Positions 21,961 to 33,679 of a stretch of DNA of 51,756 bases are shown piece after piece. This stretch comes from Psilocybe azurescens. Its lineage: Eukaryota; Basidiomycota; Agaricomycetes; Agaricales; Agrocybaceae. The notes beneath the pieces were generated by a model, which saw only the letters and a program-made list of their open reading frames with translations, was not told where the DNA came from and ran no database searches. Each line of letters opens with the position of its first letter. Within the stretch, counting starts at the first letter, position 1. Both the position numbers and the translations under genes were made by a program. The stretch spans positions 1 through 51,756 of the forward strand of contig JAJIRX010000644.1 in assembly GCA_023853785.1 (NCBI GenBank). The letters are read 5' to 3'.

Positions 21961-23600
21961 CTATTTATATATCTCTCTTCTTGTGTTCTTGCCCAGGGGG
22001 GCGGCATTGTTGTTATTTGCACTTTTTCCACCTTCAGTCCTCATGCTTACATTCTCTTATTCAGGTCGGGAGGAAAGGAACTCCCTCGAAGAAGTCAAAA
22101 ACCACCTCGAGAGCGACAGCAGAGGTCACTATTGCAGCCTCGATGCTGCAAACAAGATCCCCAGCCCACACCCCGTCCGAATCCCTCACAGTAGGGAATA
22201 CTTGCCCACGCCTCCAACAACAATCACACCAAAACCAACTCAAGCAATAGCAGCGCTACCACCAACACGAATAACAGTCACACTATAACCATGGATTCCG
22301 CCCTCAAGACACTTCCTCCCGCCCTTCGCCCACGTACTCCTCCGAAATTCATGTCCACGTCTGCGATGAAGCGTGTCGTGCTCACCTACACCAGCGAGAG
22401 CGCTCGCTACACGATCCCTCAAATGAAGCATGATCATACGGCTCACATACACAATCTGGGTCCGGGTTGTCTTCATCCTCTTCCCCTCAGAGGGCCTATT
22501 TCATATCCTTGACTTCGACTTGACCCCCAGATCAACATATGAGTCCTCTTTCAGCTTACTTACAAGAAACACTACACGACATCCTCACAGTATTGGCAGA
22601 ACTTATGCGCACTGTTGAGATGTTTGAGTACGACATAATCCCGCGCGAGTACTCAGTACTAGCGTTTAGCTTGTTCTTGAGACGTCCAGAATGTGGACAA
22701 TGCCTCCAATCTTTTTGTGCCGGAGCTCTGCACAATGGGATTAGAAAGACGTAGGGTTGAAGTGATCCATGCCCGTTCAGCATGCTGGACATGGTTTTCG
22801 GGTTGTAAATTGATTGAATTAAGCCACTGTAAATGTGTGCATCGAGGGAGGGGGGAGTTAGGAAGAGGAAGTCGGCAGCAGTGGTAGATCATCCGACAGC
22901 TAGGACAGGTTCTGAGTTGTGGAGGTTTAGTATACTATGGCCTTGGAGTGTTAATCGATATGTTATTGCAATTTAAAAATGATTTGCATCCGTGATCCTA
23001 TTGGAAATGAGATTTGTTGAGTGAGACATACGGTCTTCTACTCGACATTCTAAGAATATGGAAAATACACAAATTTTATGATTGTTTCTTGATGTTTACT
23101 ATTGGAAGGGTGAATCGCGGGAGGGAGAAGTTTAGGTTTATTTCAGGGCTTCAATCACGTTTCGACCTGCCCTAAACAATATCAAACGATGCGTGTGCTG
23201 TTCAAATGAATCATGTTAACATCTGACATGCAACACCATCCTTTGGGTTGGAATAGCATGCTTATCTGTACGTGGTATTCATTGTGCATATCTTTCTTTT
23301 CTGTTCCAGTTTACTTTTTATATCGCTCAACAGGACGGGTTAAGGTCACACCAAGCAAGGCAGCGCCGTGACAAGGCTGTCCTTTCGGAATCCTTTCATC
23401 CTCATTCTCCTCAACTGACTCTGTCTGTGTATAAAGGCGATTGGGGTGATTGAGGAGTTTGATATACGACCACCCGAAACTCTTTGGCTCAGCGACAAAA
23501 GGACAGCACCATCACCGTCCACATCCTACCTCATCCACCCTGCCCCACCGGTCCATCTATCCATACCTTCCCTACCGAACCCCATAACACAACACACACA
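21961..23600. other. no recognised gene; decayed GC-moderate sequence
   Basis: Several frames of 60-115 codons overlap on both strands (for example 21,941-22,288 and 22,539-22,754), but none has recognisable motifs. The region may be decayed coding sequence between the two coiled-coil remnants. 22,900-23,440 is AT-richer and looks non-coding. Confidence 0.35.
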
Positions 23601-23605
23601 GCACC

Positions 23606-25087
23606 ATGCCCTCACCTGCGTCCTTCACGCATCAGCGACCCCATCAATTGCAATCCACCTCTCCGCCCTCGAATGCCCTCTTCTCGGTGCTCCACCTCTA
23701 CCATTCGCCCTTACGAGCCTGCACAAGCTCTAATGGGACGGACGTTTATCAATGGCGAGCCGGTGAGCCGCAAGGGAGACAAGTCAGACCCTTTTGAGCT
23801 CCAGAGCGATGATATCGCTGTACGTTCTTCCTTCCTCCCTCCTTCCCCTCCCTCCCTTCCCTTCTCCCTTTTTCTCTATCACCCTGCTCACCGCAACCGC
23901 CCTCCCTCCTAACAGGAATCCAGCAGCGATATTGTAGGCGAAGACAACAACATGATCATCCACCATAAAGTTGCCGGCGTCGCGTCATGTGCGTGTTCAC
24001 CGAGCAGGACGCCCAAGTCGCTGCCAGGGCGAAGCAATAGCAGCAGATGCACAGAGGCTCTCGTACCAGCGGAGGGCTGCATGTGCAGCAGCATCCGTGT
24101 ATTGCAGGGCTGGGAGGCGTTGGAGGGATGGGGTGAGAGGCAGCCAGTGTGTGATTGGAGGTTTGGGAGCGATGAACGACGGCGGGAGGCGCATGGGTCA
24201 ACGGTACCGAACAACCCCAAGCGCAGGCCCAAGCTCAGGCCCAGTCCCAGCAACGCTGCCCATAACTTGCTCAAGACCTTGGCAGCATGGGCGGCATCGT
24301 CCTTCGGCCTCCCTGGCAAGACGGGCTTGACGTTTGATGTGATTCTGAGCAGGCTGAAGGTCGAGGTGCCGAAGAGCCAGGAGATGGGCACAGAGTTGAG
24401 AGGTCTGATGGAGCAATGGGCGGCGTGGGCGATGTTCTTGTGGGGGGTAAGTTTTTTTTTCTTTTTGTGCGGTTTTTGTTGTTTGATTTGGGTTTGGGCG
24501 GAATGTGCTTAGAAATGAAGCCCAATGAGAACTCCTCAAAGCACATTTCTTTTTCTTTCTCATTTCTTGTCCTCTCATTTCTATTTCCATGAGCATATAC
24601 TGATGACGTTCATTTTATTCTACTTCTAGCCTGCGAATCTTCTGCCGTTCCCGTATCTGCCCTCTGATTTAACGCAACCGCTGCTGCCACCTTCTCAGCC
24701 AGCTGCTGCGCTGCTGCCGGAAGTTCGGGCGTGGGATTGCCTACAGTGCCTGTCGTTGTTCCGGCCTCGGTGTTGACGGAGGTGGTGGCAGAGAAGGCGA
24801 AGGACGGTCGCGACAGAAGGGGCAGGATCATCCACATCGCTGCCGTCTGCAGTAACAACTTCAGAGTGCAAACAAGCGACATCCGCTGCCTCCTCCCTTT
24901 GCACCAGCGGCCACTATCTCCGCCTCCACCCAACTCACCACCACCGCGAAGTGCAAGTGACAACTACAACGCCGCCTGTGCCCCTGTGCTCCCAGCGGAC
25001 ATCATCCAGGACCTGCAGTCGCATCTCGCAAGACACAGGTCGCGGCTCATAGGCCATTTGGAGAGTGTGCGCCAGCTAGAGGGGTGA
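23606..25087 (+). pseudogene. decayed multi-exon gene, Gln/Pro-rich with coiled-coil end
   Basis: An ATG at 23,606 starts MPSPASFTHQRPHQLQSTSP. After a one-base shift it continues IRPYEPAQALMGRTFINGEP and SDPFELQSDDIA, up to a clean intron at 23,820-23,915 (GTACGT...AACAG). Exon 2 begins ESSSDIVGEDNNMIIHHK and, after frame changes, holds SSFGLPGKTGLTFDVILSRL and ELRGLMEQ. A second intron (24,447-24,629, GTAAGT...TTCTAG) leads to PANLLPFPYLPSDL and, later in another frame, ADIIQDLQSHLARHRSRLIG then HLESVRQLEG. The splice sites are intact but frames and stops are not. The architecture (Gln/Pro-rich, short helical domain, coiled coil) suggests a regulatory or cytoskeletal adaptor; I cannot name it. 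Confidence 0.5.
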
Positions 25088-26090
25088 TGCTTTCGATCAG
25101 GAGGGCGATGAGGGAGAGAGGAGGGGGTGTTGAGTGAGATGATTATGAGGGGGCGGGTGCTGGGAAGAGGGCGGGTGAGCTGGGGGGCTGGACATGAGCG
25201 CGAACATGAACATGCATGGAAACACGAACAACAACGTTGGTATGAGCATGCTCTCCTCATTTTCTGACCATCTACTTGCCCACCGCGCTCGCTGTAGCCA
25301 CTGCACTCACCTTGACTATCCCACTGTGGATTCTAATGGCCTGAAGTCGGTGCAGGATGTGATACAGTTTTGCGGAACAATGTTCGATGCTGTGTGTACG
25401 AACAAGAGGATGAGCATGAAAGAGAGGGAAATATGTCAGGAAGGTTTGATCCAAGCTTCATGCGGCTACACCCTGCAACATTATTTTACCGTATGAAAGC
25501 ATTTATCCGTATTTTCTCATTCCTTATTGACTATAACATTTGTCTGTAGAGTCACCGACACTCCGAGTATAGTACGCTATCTAAGGCGAAAACTTATCAA
25601 ATTCAATGCCCTTAAGATGATAATGATATTACAAAATTTTAGCTTGATTCTAGGAGGTGATTGTATAGTTGTCAGCCATGAGATAGAACCCTTCCGAAAT
25701 TACGATGGCTGAAGTTGATCGGTCGAGATTTATGTAGCTATGTTATTTTGGCTAAAGGGAAAGTTGATATAATTTCTTCAATTTGTTATTCCTGGTAATT
25801 GAAGGCTCTGGTGTCATGTCTGGAATGGGCTCCAATCTGGAAATTGTTTTCAAATATGAGACTCTGAAAAGCCCAAACCATGCAGGTGAATTTGCTTAGA
25901 TCAGAATCTTTGTAATTCATTATTTAATAAAATATCTTTGAAAAAGCATTCAAAAATCATCATCTTATTGATATCTAGTCCTACAACTATGAAACTTTGC
26001 ATATTGGAAGCTTTATACTAGGCTTATTTTCCACATTTCTGTCTAACATTTTCTACTAGTGAATGGTGTGATAATTAATATAGAAGACAT
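25088..26090. other. gene-free interval, GC-moderate to AT-rich transition
   Basis: A frame of 100 codons (25,194-25,496) has no recognised motif; it may be a decayed end of the preceding gene. From about 25,500 the sequence becomes markedly AT-rich. Confidence 0.4.
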
Positions 26091-26099
26091 ACCTCTATA

Positions 26100-27212
26100 G
26101 ACTCACAACACTTACAATTATTATTTCTTTTGCACTCTGTCCCTTCACAGCCAGCTTCAACATAAACTTTACATCTATGTTTTTGGGCTTCTCTTCTTTC
26201 CAAACTGCATAAACTCCAGAAGAAGGAGGCTAATTTAATGGAAATTTTGGGAAAATTGAGAAAACAGATTGTTGCATATTTATTTCATCTGAGGGTCCAG
26301 GCATAGTATATAGTTCAGAATAAGACAAAGGTACATCCTGCATTGTTGTATCATGTGTGGTAGGTTCAGAAGGAGCCTGAGAGGCATCTAGTATACTGTA
26401 CTATTATGACTGTTTGTTTACATCCTGCATCATGCAGGTATGTGAACTGAACATATATGGTCAACATCACACATCACAGTACCAAGTGAACACTCTCAGT
26501 TCGTGTTGTGAACAGGCCAAAATTCTGTCAAAAACATGCTCTAGCTATACTCTATTATATCTAATTGGTAGGAGTGTATTTTTGTTGGAAATAATTGAGA
26601 TGCTTCAAGGCAAGCTGAGAATTAGGGAGAATTAGTGTGTTGTGCATGGCTGGTGGGATGATGTAGTCAAATTTTTCTTTCTGTTTGGTGTATTTGAGAA
26701 AATTTGCTCTCCATTTTTTCCCCTGTGAAATCCAGTTGGTTATGCAGAAAGAATTAAGGTCTGAGTCACTATCTGAGCTATCAGGTCCTATAAACACTTT
26801 TGTCACTGTCACTATCACACTCTGACTTTGGACACTACATAAAATGAACATTTAGCATCACGCATCACAGGGCATGAACAATTGGTCATAATAGTACAGT
26901 ATCTTACATAACTGCATTTTGGATAAAAAGTGCTGATGATGATGGCTCTGCATTCTGCACCAACAAATTTTGAGCAAAAGTGACTGAAACAGTCTCTATC
27001 TGATTATTTGAAATCCCTGGCAGATGCTGTTTTGCTGGAGGAAGTACATGGGAAACATAGTTGATAGACTGTACTTGTTTCTCATGTGGTTGTCTCTGTG
27101 GCTGACTTACTAACATAGTTTGCTTCTCCTGCTGATGTTCACTCCAAGTTTTACAGTATGCCACTAGATGCTCTCGTAGCTTATAAGAAATTGTTTTTCC
27201 ATTGTAGCTCAC
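26100..27212 (-). pseudogene. transposon-type protein remnant with Cys-rich C-terminal motif
   Basis: The minus-strand start reads MSYNGKTISYKLREHLVAYC, then a Gln/Lys/Pro-rich part (QPQRQPHEKQ, HVLPPAKQHLPGISNNQIET). Later blocks give SDSDSDLNSFCITNW, KKWRANFLKYTKQKEKFDY, IIPPAMHNTLILPNSQLALK and, near 26,110-26,210, EAQKHRCKVYVEAGCEGTEC then KRNNNCKCC. The repeated Cys pattern suggests metal binding. Stops and shifts separate the blocks. Similar arrangements occur beside agaric transposases, but I cannot assign a domain name with confidence. Confidence 0.45.
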
Positions 27213-27265
27213 AATGCAAATTTGAAGCGTGTGAACAAACTACCGAACTGAGTTTCAACATTTGA

Positions 27266-27420
27266 TGTTCCTAATTGGGTGTTAAGTATCCCAATTAGGT
27301 GTTAAGAGTCCTAATTGGGTGATCCTTAACACCTAATTGGGCCAAATTATCGCCCAATTAGGCGTTAAGTGTCGCCCAATTAGGACACTTAACACCCGAT
27401 TAGGCATTAGGGCCATTCCA
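27266..27420. repeat. hairpin cluster built from CCTAATTGGG and TTAAC words
   Basis: CCTAATTGGG or its near-complement CCCAATTAGG occurs six times in 150 bases, usually next to GTTAAG or CTTAAC. CTTAACACCTAATTGGGC (27,325-27,342) pairs with 27,352-27,369 with one mismatch across a 9-base loop. GTTAAGTGTC (27,364-27,373) pairs perfectly with 27,384-27,393 across a 10-base loop. The two hairpins share sequence and are mutually exclusive. Confidence 0.85.
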
Positions 27421-28320
27421 GACATGACACCAGAGCCTAATTGAAGTCGAGTGGTCGTGATGTCAAATTCAAATGGAGCCTGAACCGTGTCGAGATACAA
27501 GCTTGTTCGGTCCTAGCAGCACTTGCCTCCCCCTCAGATCTCATGTTTAACATCAGCCAATGGTCGGCCAAGTTTTTATCACTTAAAAGATGAGGTGGAT
27601 AGGCTGAAACCAGTGCCTGCGAGGTCTGAGAAGCACTGACAGGGTATTATTCGTCCCCCTCTGTGTCTCCAGACAAGCTTGAGCAACATCATTCTGAACA
27701 GGCTGAAAAAAGGGAAGTGATTTAGAGGAAGACACGACAGGGCAGAGCTGGATATTTTGATGAATAGATCAGTGAGATTTATTATATATTCAAAAGAGTT
27801 TTGGTGCATTTTATTCTTATCTTTAAATGATGTTGAAGCGCATATATCGACCATTTTATGTGTGTAGCCTCGTTTAACACCTCCTGGACCTGTCTCCATC
27901 TATCACGTGTAATCATCTCCGCCTTCCATTTGCTCCTGTCCCTGTTCCTGGAAGTTTAACTATGCCATCATTTACTCCATAAATAGCATCAATGTCGTCT
28001 CCTTTGTCTATGTCAGAGCCCTTACCATCTCCTCATCTACTTTCACATCATCCTCCACACTCACACCTGGACCCACACTTACCTCTTCCACTCCCGCCCA
28101 CAGTATCTTGCTCCCACCTTGTCCCCGCCTCGTCCTGAGCCTCTGTTTCCACCCCGCAGATAAACCCCCTTTCCGGTATCGCTCATACAAGACTTGCAGA
28201 CCTGGCCTGCAAATGTGCAGAGCAGCATTGTTAGGTACTTGGAGAGTAAAGTGATGGCGGACAGCGGTAGGATGAAAATTTTGAAGGTGATAAGGCGTGG
28301 ATGGTGAGGGGGATAATTGG
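27421..28320. other. no recognised gene
   Basis: A minus-strand frame (27,579-27,899) of 106 codons and short frames near 28,010-28,410 lack recognisable motifs. The 27,930-28,130 stretch is pyrimidine-rich on the plus strand (CTCC/CCAC runs). Confidence 0.35.
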
Positions 28321-28329
28321 GGGTGAAAG

Positions 28330-28760
28330 AGGGCGGCTGAAGCGGACGGTGGGTTCGAGCATGAGCTGGAGCACTATCTCCTCCATACCTTGACCTACTT
28401 TGTCCATGCATATGCCCATGTCCCCTTTTTCACTTCTGCCTCCATAGTTCCCCATGTTATCGGCTTCCGGCGTCCGCCCTGAGTGGGTATCCTGCCCAGC
28501 TTTTCATCGAAGAACTGCAGGCTCGACTTCTGGAATCAGAACATGCCCCATCCGACCAGCCTTGCATGTTATTCGGAAGGAGGAGCACGAGCATTGCAGT
28601 TTAGGGGGGTTGGAGACGATGAAGGATCTTGCTGACACAAAGCCTGACCTGGACGGGGCGAACTTGATTTATCAGAGACCGGAAGATCTGTTGAAAGGTC
28701 AAGCATGCCTGAGTGAGCCTGATATATTGACTATGAAGTTAGATAGGGATAGTATATGGC
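28330..28760 (+). pseudogene. unidentified coding remnant
   Basis: In successive frames the plus strand reads LEHYLLHTLTYFVHAYAHVP then FFTSASIVPHVIGFRR, then (after a shift) YPAQLFIEELQARLLESEHA and PSDQPCMLFGRRSTSIAV followed by a stop, then DLDGANLIYQRPEDLLKGQA. The amphipathic, natural-looking composition suggests former coding sequence. No family is recognised. Confidence 0.3.
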
Positions 28761-31632
28761 AGACGAAAACGAGTGTGAGTTCACCGCTTGCTCGTGCAGC
28801 GTCCACCGGATTGCATACACATCTCCCCATTCAATTTCTTTCGCGGTTCTCATCTGTATCTCTGGAGACCTACCCCTTAGTCTAGCTATCCACCGCTATT
28901 TCTGCGGCGATGTTTTCTTGTAGGTCTCTTCATGGCACGGGGTTATGCCTGCAAGTCTTGCTACATATTTCTGTTTGTGAACTCTGTTGGTTCACTGGGT
29001 GTTTGTGGTACTGACTAGGCACTGGGTTATATTTGAAATTATTACAGTACTTCTCGATGATGGTGTCTTCCCTGAGAGAAACAAGATACTTGAGTCCACT
29101 TGACCAGTTTCTATTTTGCCTTTGGGATGGTTGGATTACAATGATAACCGTACCACAGCCCATACGTTTCTTACACCTATGCCTGTCTTCGTCCACAGAG
29201 CTGCAGGGCTAAAATATGATCTCCGTAATCCACATCCCTCAAACGCACATGTGCACTTCTTGTTGCTCAATTGTATGGGTGGTCTGTCATCCTTGTTGAT
29301 TCTTAGAAAGCATTGCAGAGGTAAGTTCGCCGAAAGCGTTACGGAATGATGGTCTTTCTGCACAGCTGATGCTGCGTTCGAGTTCAAGCTGCGGTATCTA
29401 ATGATGAGATAAGATAAGCTTGAATCTCTACAATTATTAGATTCATACAATCTAGCCGGAAGCTTCTGTAGCAATTTATGGATGTCTGAGTCATAGGATG
29501 GAATCAGAATGATTGGGTCAGTTGTTGGTGATTCGGATATAGGGTTCAGGGACTCTGAATACAAGGTTCCGGAAATTTGTTATAAATAGACAAGTTAGTG
29601 ATGAATTACAACGAGAATGTGCGTAGAACAAAGCTGTACTGAATGGTGTGTTCCGTATTACCTATGAGTCTGCATTGGAATGATGAAGGAATGATCATCT
29701 TGTAGATGCTGTTCACTGCCCATCACAATGGTGCAGAGCCTCATCGAATCTGTATCTGACCTTGCATAGGGTGCCAATGGTGAGAAGATGCAACACTAGG
29801 ATGGGCACTGATGTATCCAACATTTACAGCATGCTTAGGTTGATGTTACGTGAATTTTCTTCCTGTACCATTTGACTGTTCACCTAATCATCTCGTCCAC
29901 ATGCTGACCTCACCTGCACCGGAACTCACATCTCGTTTAAATAGGTCAGATACAGGCATAGAGTAAGGCTTTGTTCGCATACTAATACTGTCCTTGCACC
30001 CCCATAGTCCCACCATCCTCCCACCTCTGCTTGTTCTCAAGATTCATGCGGAGCGTCCTATTTATTGGATAATTTGGCTTATGTGAAGCGTTTGGACCTG
30101 CTTTCAGAGTACACGTAAGGTTCTACACTAGTTTATTTGCAATCATCCTAGCACAAAGCAATAGGGGAGTTGTTGATCTTCTCTGCAGCATTTTCGCCCA
30201 ATATCACATTTTATTCATCCCTGAAACATGGAAAGTAACCACAACATGACCGTGAAACAAGACGGTGATGGGTGATGATCTCACCTATGTTGTTAGTACG
30301 ACAATCTATATATCATTTCCAAACAGGTTGAATGAGTTATAATTGTTGGGCAGATTTATCAGTGTGAAGTGGGAGATGTAGGGGATGTTAGGAATACTAT
30401 ATCTGATCGTAGGAGAGGCGGAGGTGATACTGTAGCTATAAACTTCAAATAACAATCAGGCTTCAAATAGAAACATCTTGGATTACCCACACTCTCTGCC
30501 CCATTCACACGAAAGTTGCATTATCCGCCCATTCCTCATTTCTCACCCATTTTTGACCCATCAACGTCTTCCTCACCGTTCCTCTTCATGATGGCTGCCT
30601 TGCTCTCCATTGTCCCATTCCAAAACCTCACAGCCCATGCTTTAAATTGTATCTCGGTAGTACAGTGGTCTCTTTGAGTTGTTTACATACAACAGCTACC
30701 TGTTTCTATTGGATTAATGAAGGTGAGATACCCGTAAGCGGCAATGGATCTTTGAAAGGAAGTGATCTGATGCACCTCAGAGCTTCAATCTTGGGTATAG
30801 TATAATACCTACGTGATGGTCTTAAAATGCTATTCTGGGCACTGTTCTATTTACTTTGTAACTACCTCGAGCTCAATTCGGTCTTGACATCTGCTGATCC
30901 CCTTACTTCATCAGGGCCGGTACAAGTGACTGAGCTGATTGGAGTGCTGTTGTGGGTTTTCAGTGTCGCATGTTTAGGGAAAAACAATTGCGGACCAATG
31001 ATCACTTGCAGCCTGCCTACTTGTAAATGAGATACTGTATCTGTTCTCCCATAGACTGACAAAACGCAGAGTGGTGGATGAATCAACAACGGCTCAAGAG
31101 TCCGAATACATCATGAAGGCTATAAAAGTTGACTATCGCGGATGCTAAGCTCGGACCATACTTCAGGCACTAACAACAGATAGAAGTATTTTGGAACAAG
31201 ACTGTAACTGATATATTGAGTCAATTTCTCGTCTAAGGTAACATTTTGTCCAAGGATTTTGGTGAAGACAAGACCATATTTCCGGTGAGTGAACTAGACT
31301 GGTGACCAGCCCTTATATGAGGATGCCAAATCCTCGATATAAGGACTGGCAAACCAGGTCTTTCTGGTGGTGAGGACTGCTTATGATCGGAAAAGATCTC
31401 TCGGATCACTCGGTGTTTCCATTTCAAGATTTGGTGCCCAAAAGCAGTAGTTCTTAAAAAGGAAGAAACGATATAAATAGATTTTTTGCCTTCTCTGATG
31501 AAAAATGGTCGAGAAAGCTCATTTTCTTGAGTGTAGAGCCCCTTTATGCCTCAAATAAACTTGAATATGGACCATGTCTGCACGCTAAGTGAGCGTCTGC
31601 AGTATTTTTGAACATGCAGACCCGATCTTCTC
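28761..31632. other. long stretch without recognised genes
   Basis: Only short frames are present; the two longest (29,116-29,349 plus; 29,136-29,564 minus) overlap each other and have no motifs. Composition is intermediate. The only structure noted is the hairpin at 31,306-31,349. Confidence 0.4.
31306..31349. repeat. long imperfect hairpin upstream of the helicase pseudogene
   Basis: CCAGCCCTTATATGAGGAT pairs with ATCCTCGATATAAGGACTGG across a 5-base loop, with one mismatch and one bulge. It lies about 300 bases upstream of the helicase remnant and could be a remnant of an element end or an RNA hairpin. Confidence 0.6.
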
Positions 31633-33563
31633 AAGACACTCATTTCGGATGTAATCCCTCAAGACCACCTAGCAACCGAATATCTCACCACATTGAATGA
31701 CAATGACAGAGTCATTTGCTTTGTGCAATTATGATCTGCTGGAGTGTTAGCCAAGGACAACATGTTCCTCGGAAATGCAGCTCCAAACTGTGGTTGCAGA
31801 AAGAAATGGCAAGGATGTATTGGTTGTTGCAGGTACAGGAAGTGGGAAAACCTTGCCAATCGCCCTATCAATTCTGCTTGACAACCCTAACGATGGCCGT
31901 ATCACCATTACCATATCTCCGTTAAAGCGGCTACAAGTTACACAACAATCAGATTTCAACTCTCGGTATGGAATTTCAACGGTTTCAATAAATGAGGACA
32001 CTCCTCGAGATTCTGAATGGTGGGATGTAAGCACATGATACCAACATAATACAGCAAGCTGGAGCACTCACTTTGAATTTAGGAGAATGTTCACAATACT
32101 ACAACGAAGACACCTGGGTCTGCACAACATTTGATTGTCACTGTGGAACAGTTATTCAAAAACCTGAAGGCCACTTTCCGCCCCTTGCTTGGCTGCTCCG
32201 AAAATGTCATTTTAGTAGGTGTATTATTCGGATCAATGTCAATGAAGTACACTGTGTTCACACAGCAGGAATGCCTTTATATGGAGTTCCTGCATTTTGT
32301 CCAGCCTGGGGAAAACTAAACCAATTAAAAGCTATGTTATCAAGCAGAATCCGGTGGCTTGGCTTTTCCGCAACAGTTCCCAGGCACATACTCAGCACAG
32401 TCAAGGCAAGCATTCTTAGAGCCGACTATTGTTCTATTCATGTAACATCCAACTGCTCTAATACAATGTATGCAACACATCAAGTAATCGGCTCCATTGA
32501 AGATATACAGAACTATGAGTGCTTCTTAGCAGCACCCTTTCAGCTTGAACAACAGCTGCACGTCTTGATCTTTACTGATGATAAAGATCTTACTGATAAG
32601 ATTGCTCGACATTTGGACCAGTGCCTCCTGTCTCATCTTCATAATAGACACATTGTGCAGCATTATCACAGTGGGATGTCTGAAGCTTATCTCAAAGCTA
32701 CTCATGACTCTTTTGTTGACGAAAGGGGCGACTGTCGATATTTTAGTGGCAACTTCAGGTGAATCTGTGGTACGTTGTAGCGCCTCCATTAATTGGTATG
32801 AGCAACCAAGCCATTAATATTTTTGATTTGCAAACAGGGTGTTGATTTTCCAACGTGAAAATTGTATGCACAGTGGGACTTCCTGCAACAATTGTTGATG
32901 TGCTTCAGCATGGAGGAAGGGCCATCTGCAACTCAAATGATGATGCCCTCTTTATTGTATTTTATGAATCTTGGGCTCTAGATATTAAGGAAGAAGAGTA
33001 TGCAAATGGCAACCAGGATGACCCTGACAGACCACGCAGAAAAGTTAAAACCTACATCTCATCAACATGACCGTGCACCATACTCTTCCATTCAACTTGT
33101 TACTTGTCAAACTTGCTTACAGACATTCTATTCAAAATATTTAGGCGATGAATCTGCTGAAGGTTATTACACCCAAGATCTACATGTTTACATACCCTTA
33201 CTAAAAATTTAATAACAGCTCTTCTTCACACAGCATTATTCTGCTGTGATCGTCATGCAGATGGATTCTCACTTCAAACATTACTTCCTGGACCACTTTT
33301 CATGGGAGATGTCTTGCCGAGTATACCTGCACTGCGCGAAGAGAAATGCAGCTTATCGCAAAATGGCAGAGCAGTCACCACTTGATCAATTATTGATTGA
33401 CTGGGTGAAAACGAGTGCAGTAATGATGCTCTCGGAAGAGCAGCATATGATATTTTTTCATATGAGCAGCGTGAGATGCTTGTTCACACACCATTCAAAA
33501 AATATCAGCAATCCTGCAGCTATTGTTGCACTTCTAGGCGAAGTCAGAGGAATGGGGTACTGA
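31633..33563 (+). pseudogene. RecQ-like SF2 helicase, partner of the DUF6589 gene
   Basis: A Walker A motif, GTGSGKT (about 31,832-31,852), lies in QLQTVVAERNGKDVLVVAGT. ITISPLKRLQ and ISTVSINEDTPRDSEWWD follow. After a shift come AQHLIVTVEQLFKN, then CHFSRCIIRINVNEVHCVHT, where the DEAH box has become NEVH (32,241-32,252). GFSATVPRHIL, SIHVTSNCSNTMYATHQVIG, HVLIFTDDKDLTDKIARHLD and IVQHYHSGMSEAYLKATHDS follow, then ATSGES, VGLPATIVDVLQHGGRA and a zinc-finger-like LVTCQTCLQTF. It differs clearly from the helicase at 5.9 kb. Stops and frameshifts are spread over the gene. It ends about 120 bases from the end of the minus-strand DUF6589 pseudogene. Confidence 0.8.
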
Positions 33564-33679
33564 CTGGTCACAAAAGCTATTTGACTTGATTTCTAGCTAC
33601 GAGAATACACTCAAGAGAAAGTAAATTATTAGGTATTATTTAAAATACTTTTCTATACCAAGAGCGTACTTTATTAGAA

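Noticed and set aside
23952..24596. Overlapping frames of 90-186 codons on both strands
   Set aside because: Only the plus-strand reading joins across good splice sites at both ends (23,915 and 24,447). The minus-strand frames are shadows.
28079..28411. 110-codon minus-strand frame with a hydrophobic stretch
   Set aside because: It overlaps a plus-strand remnant with more natural composition and contains no recognised domain.
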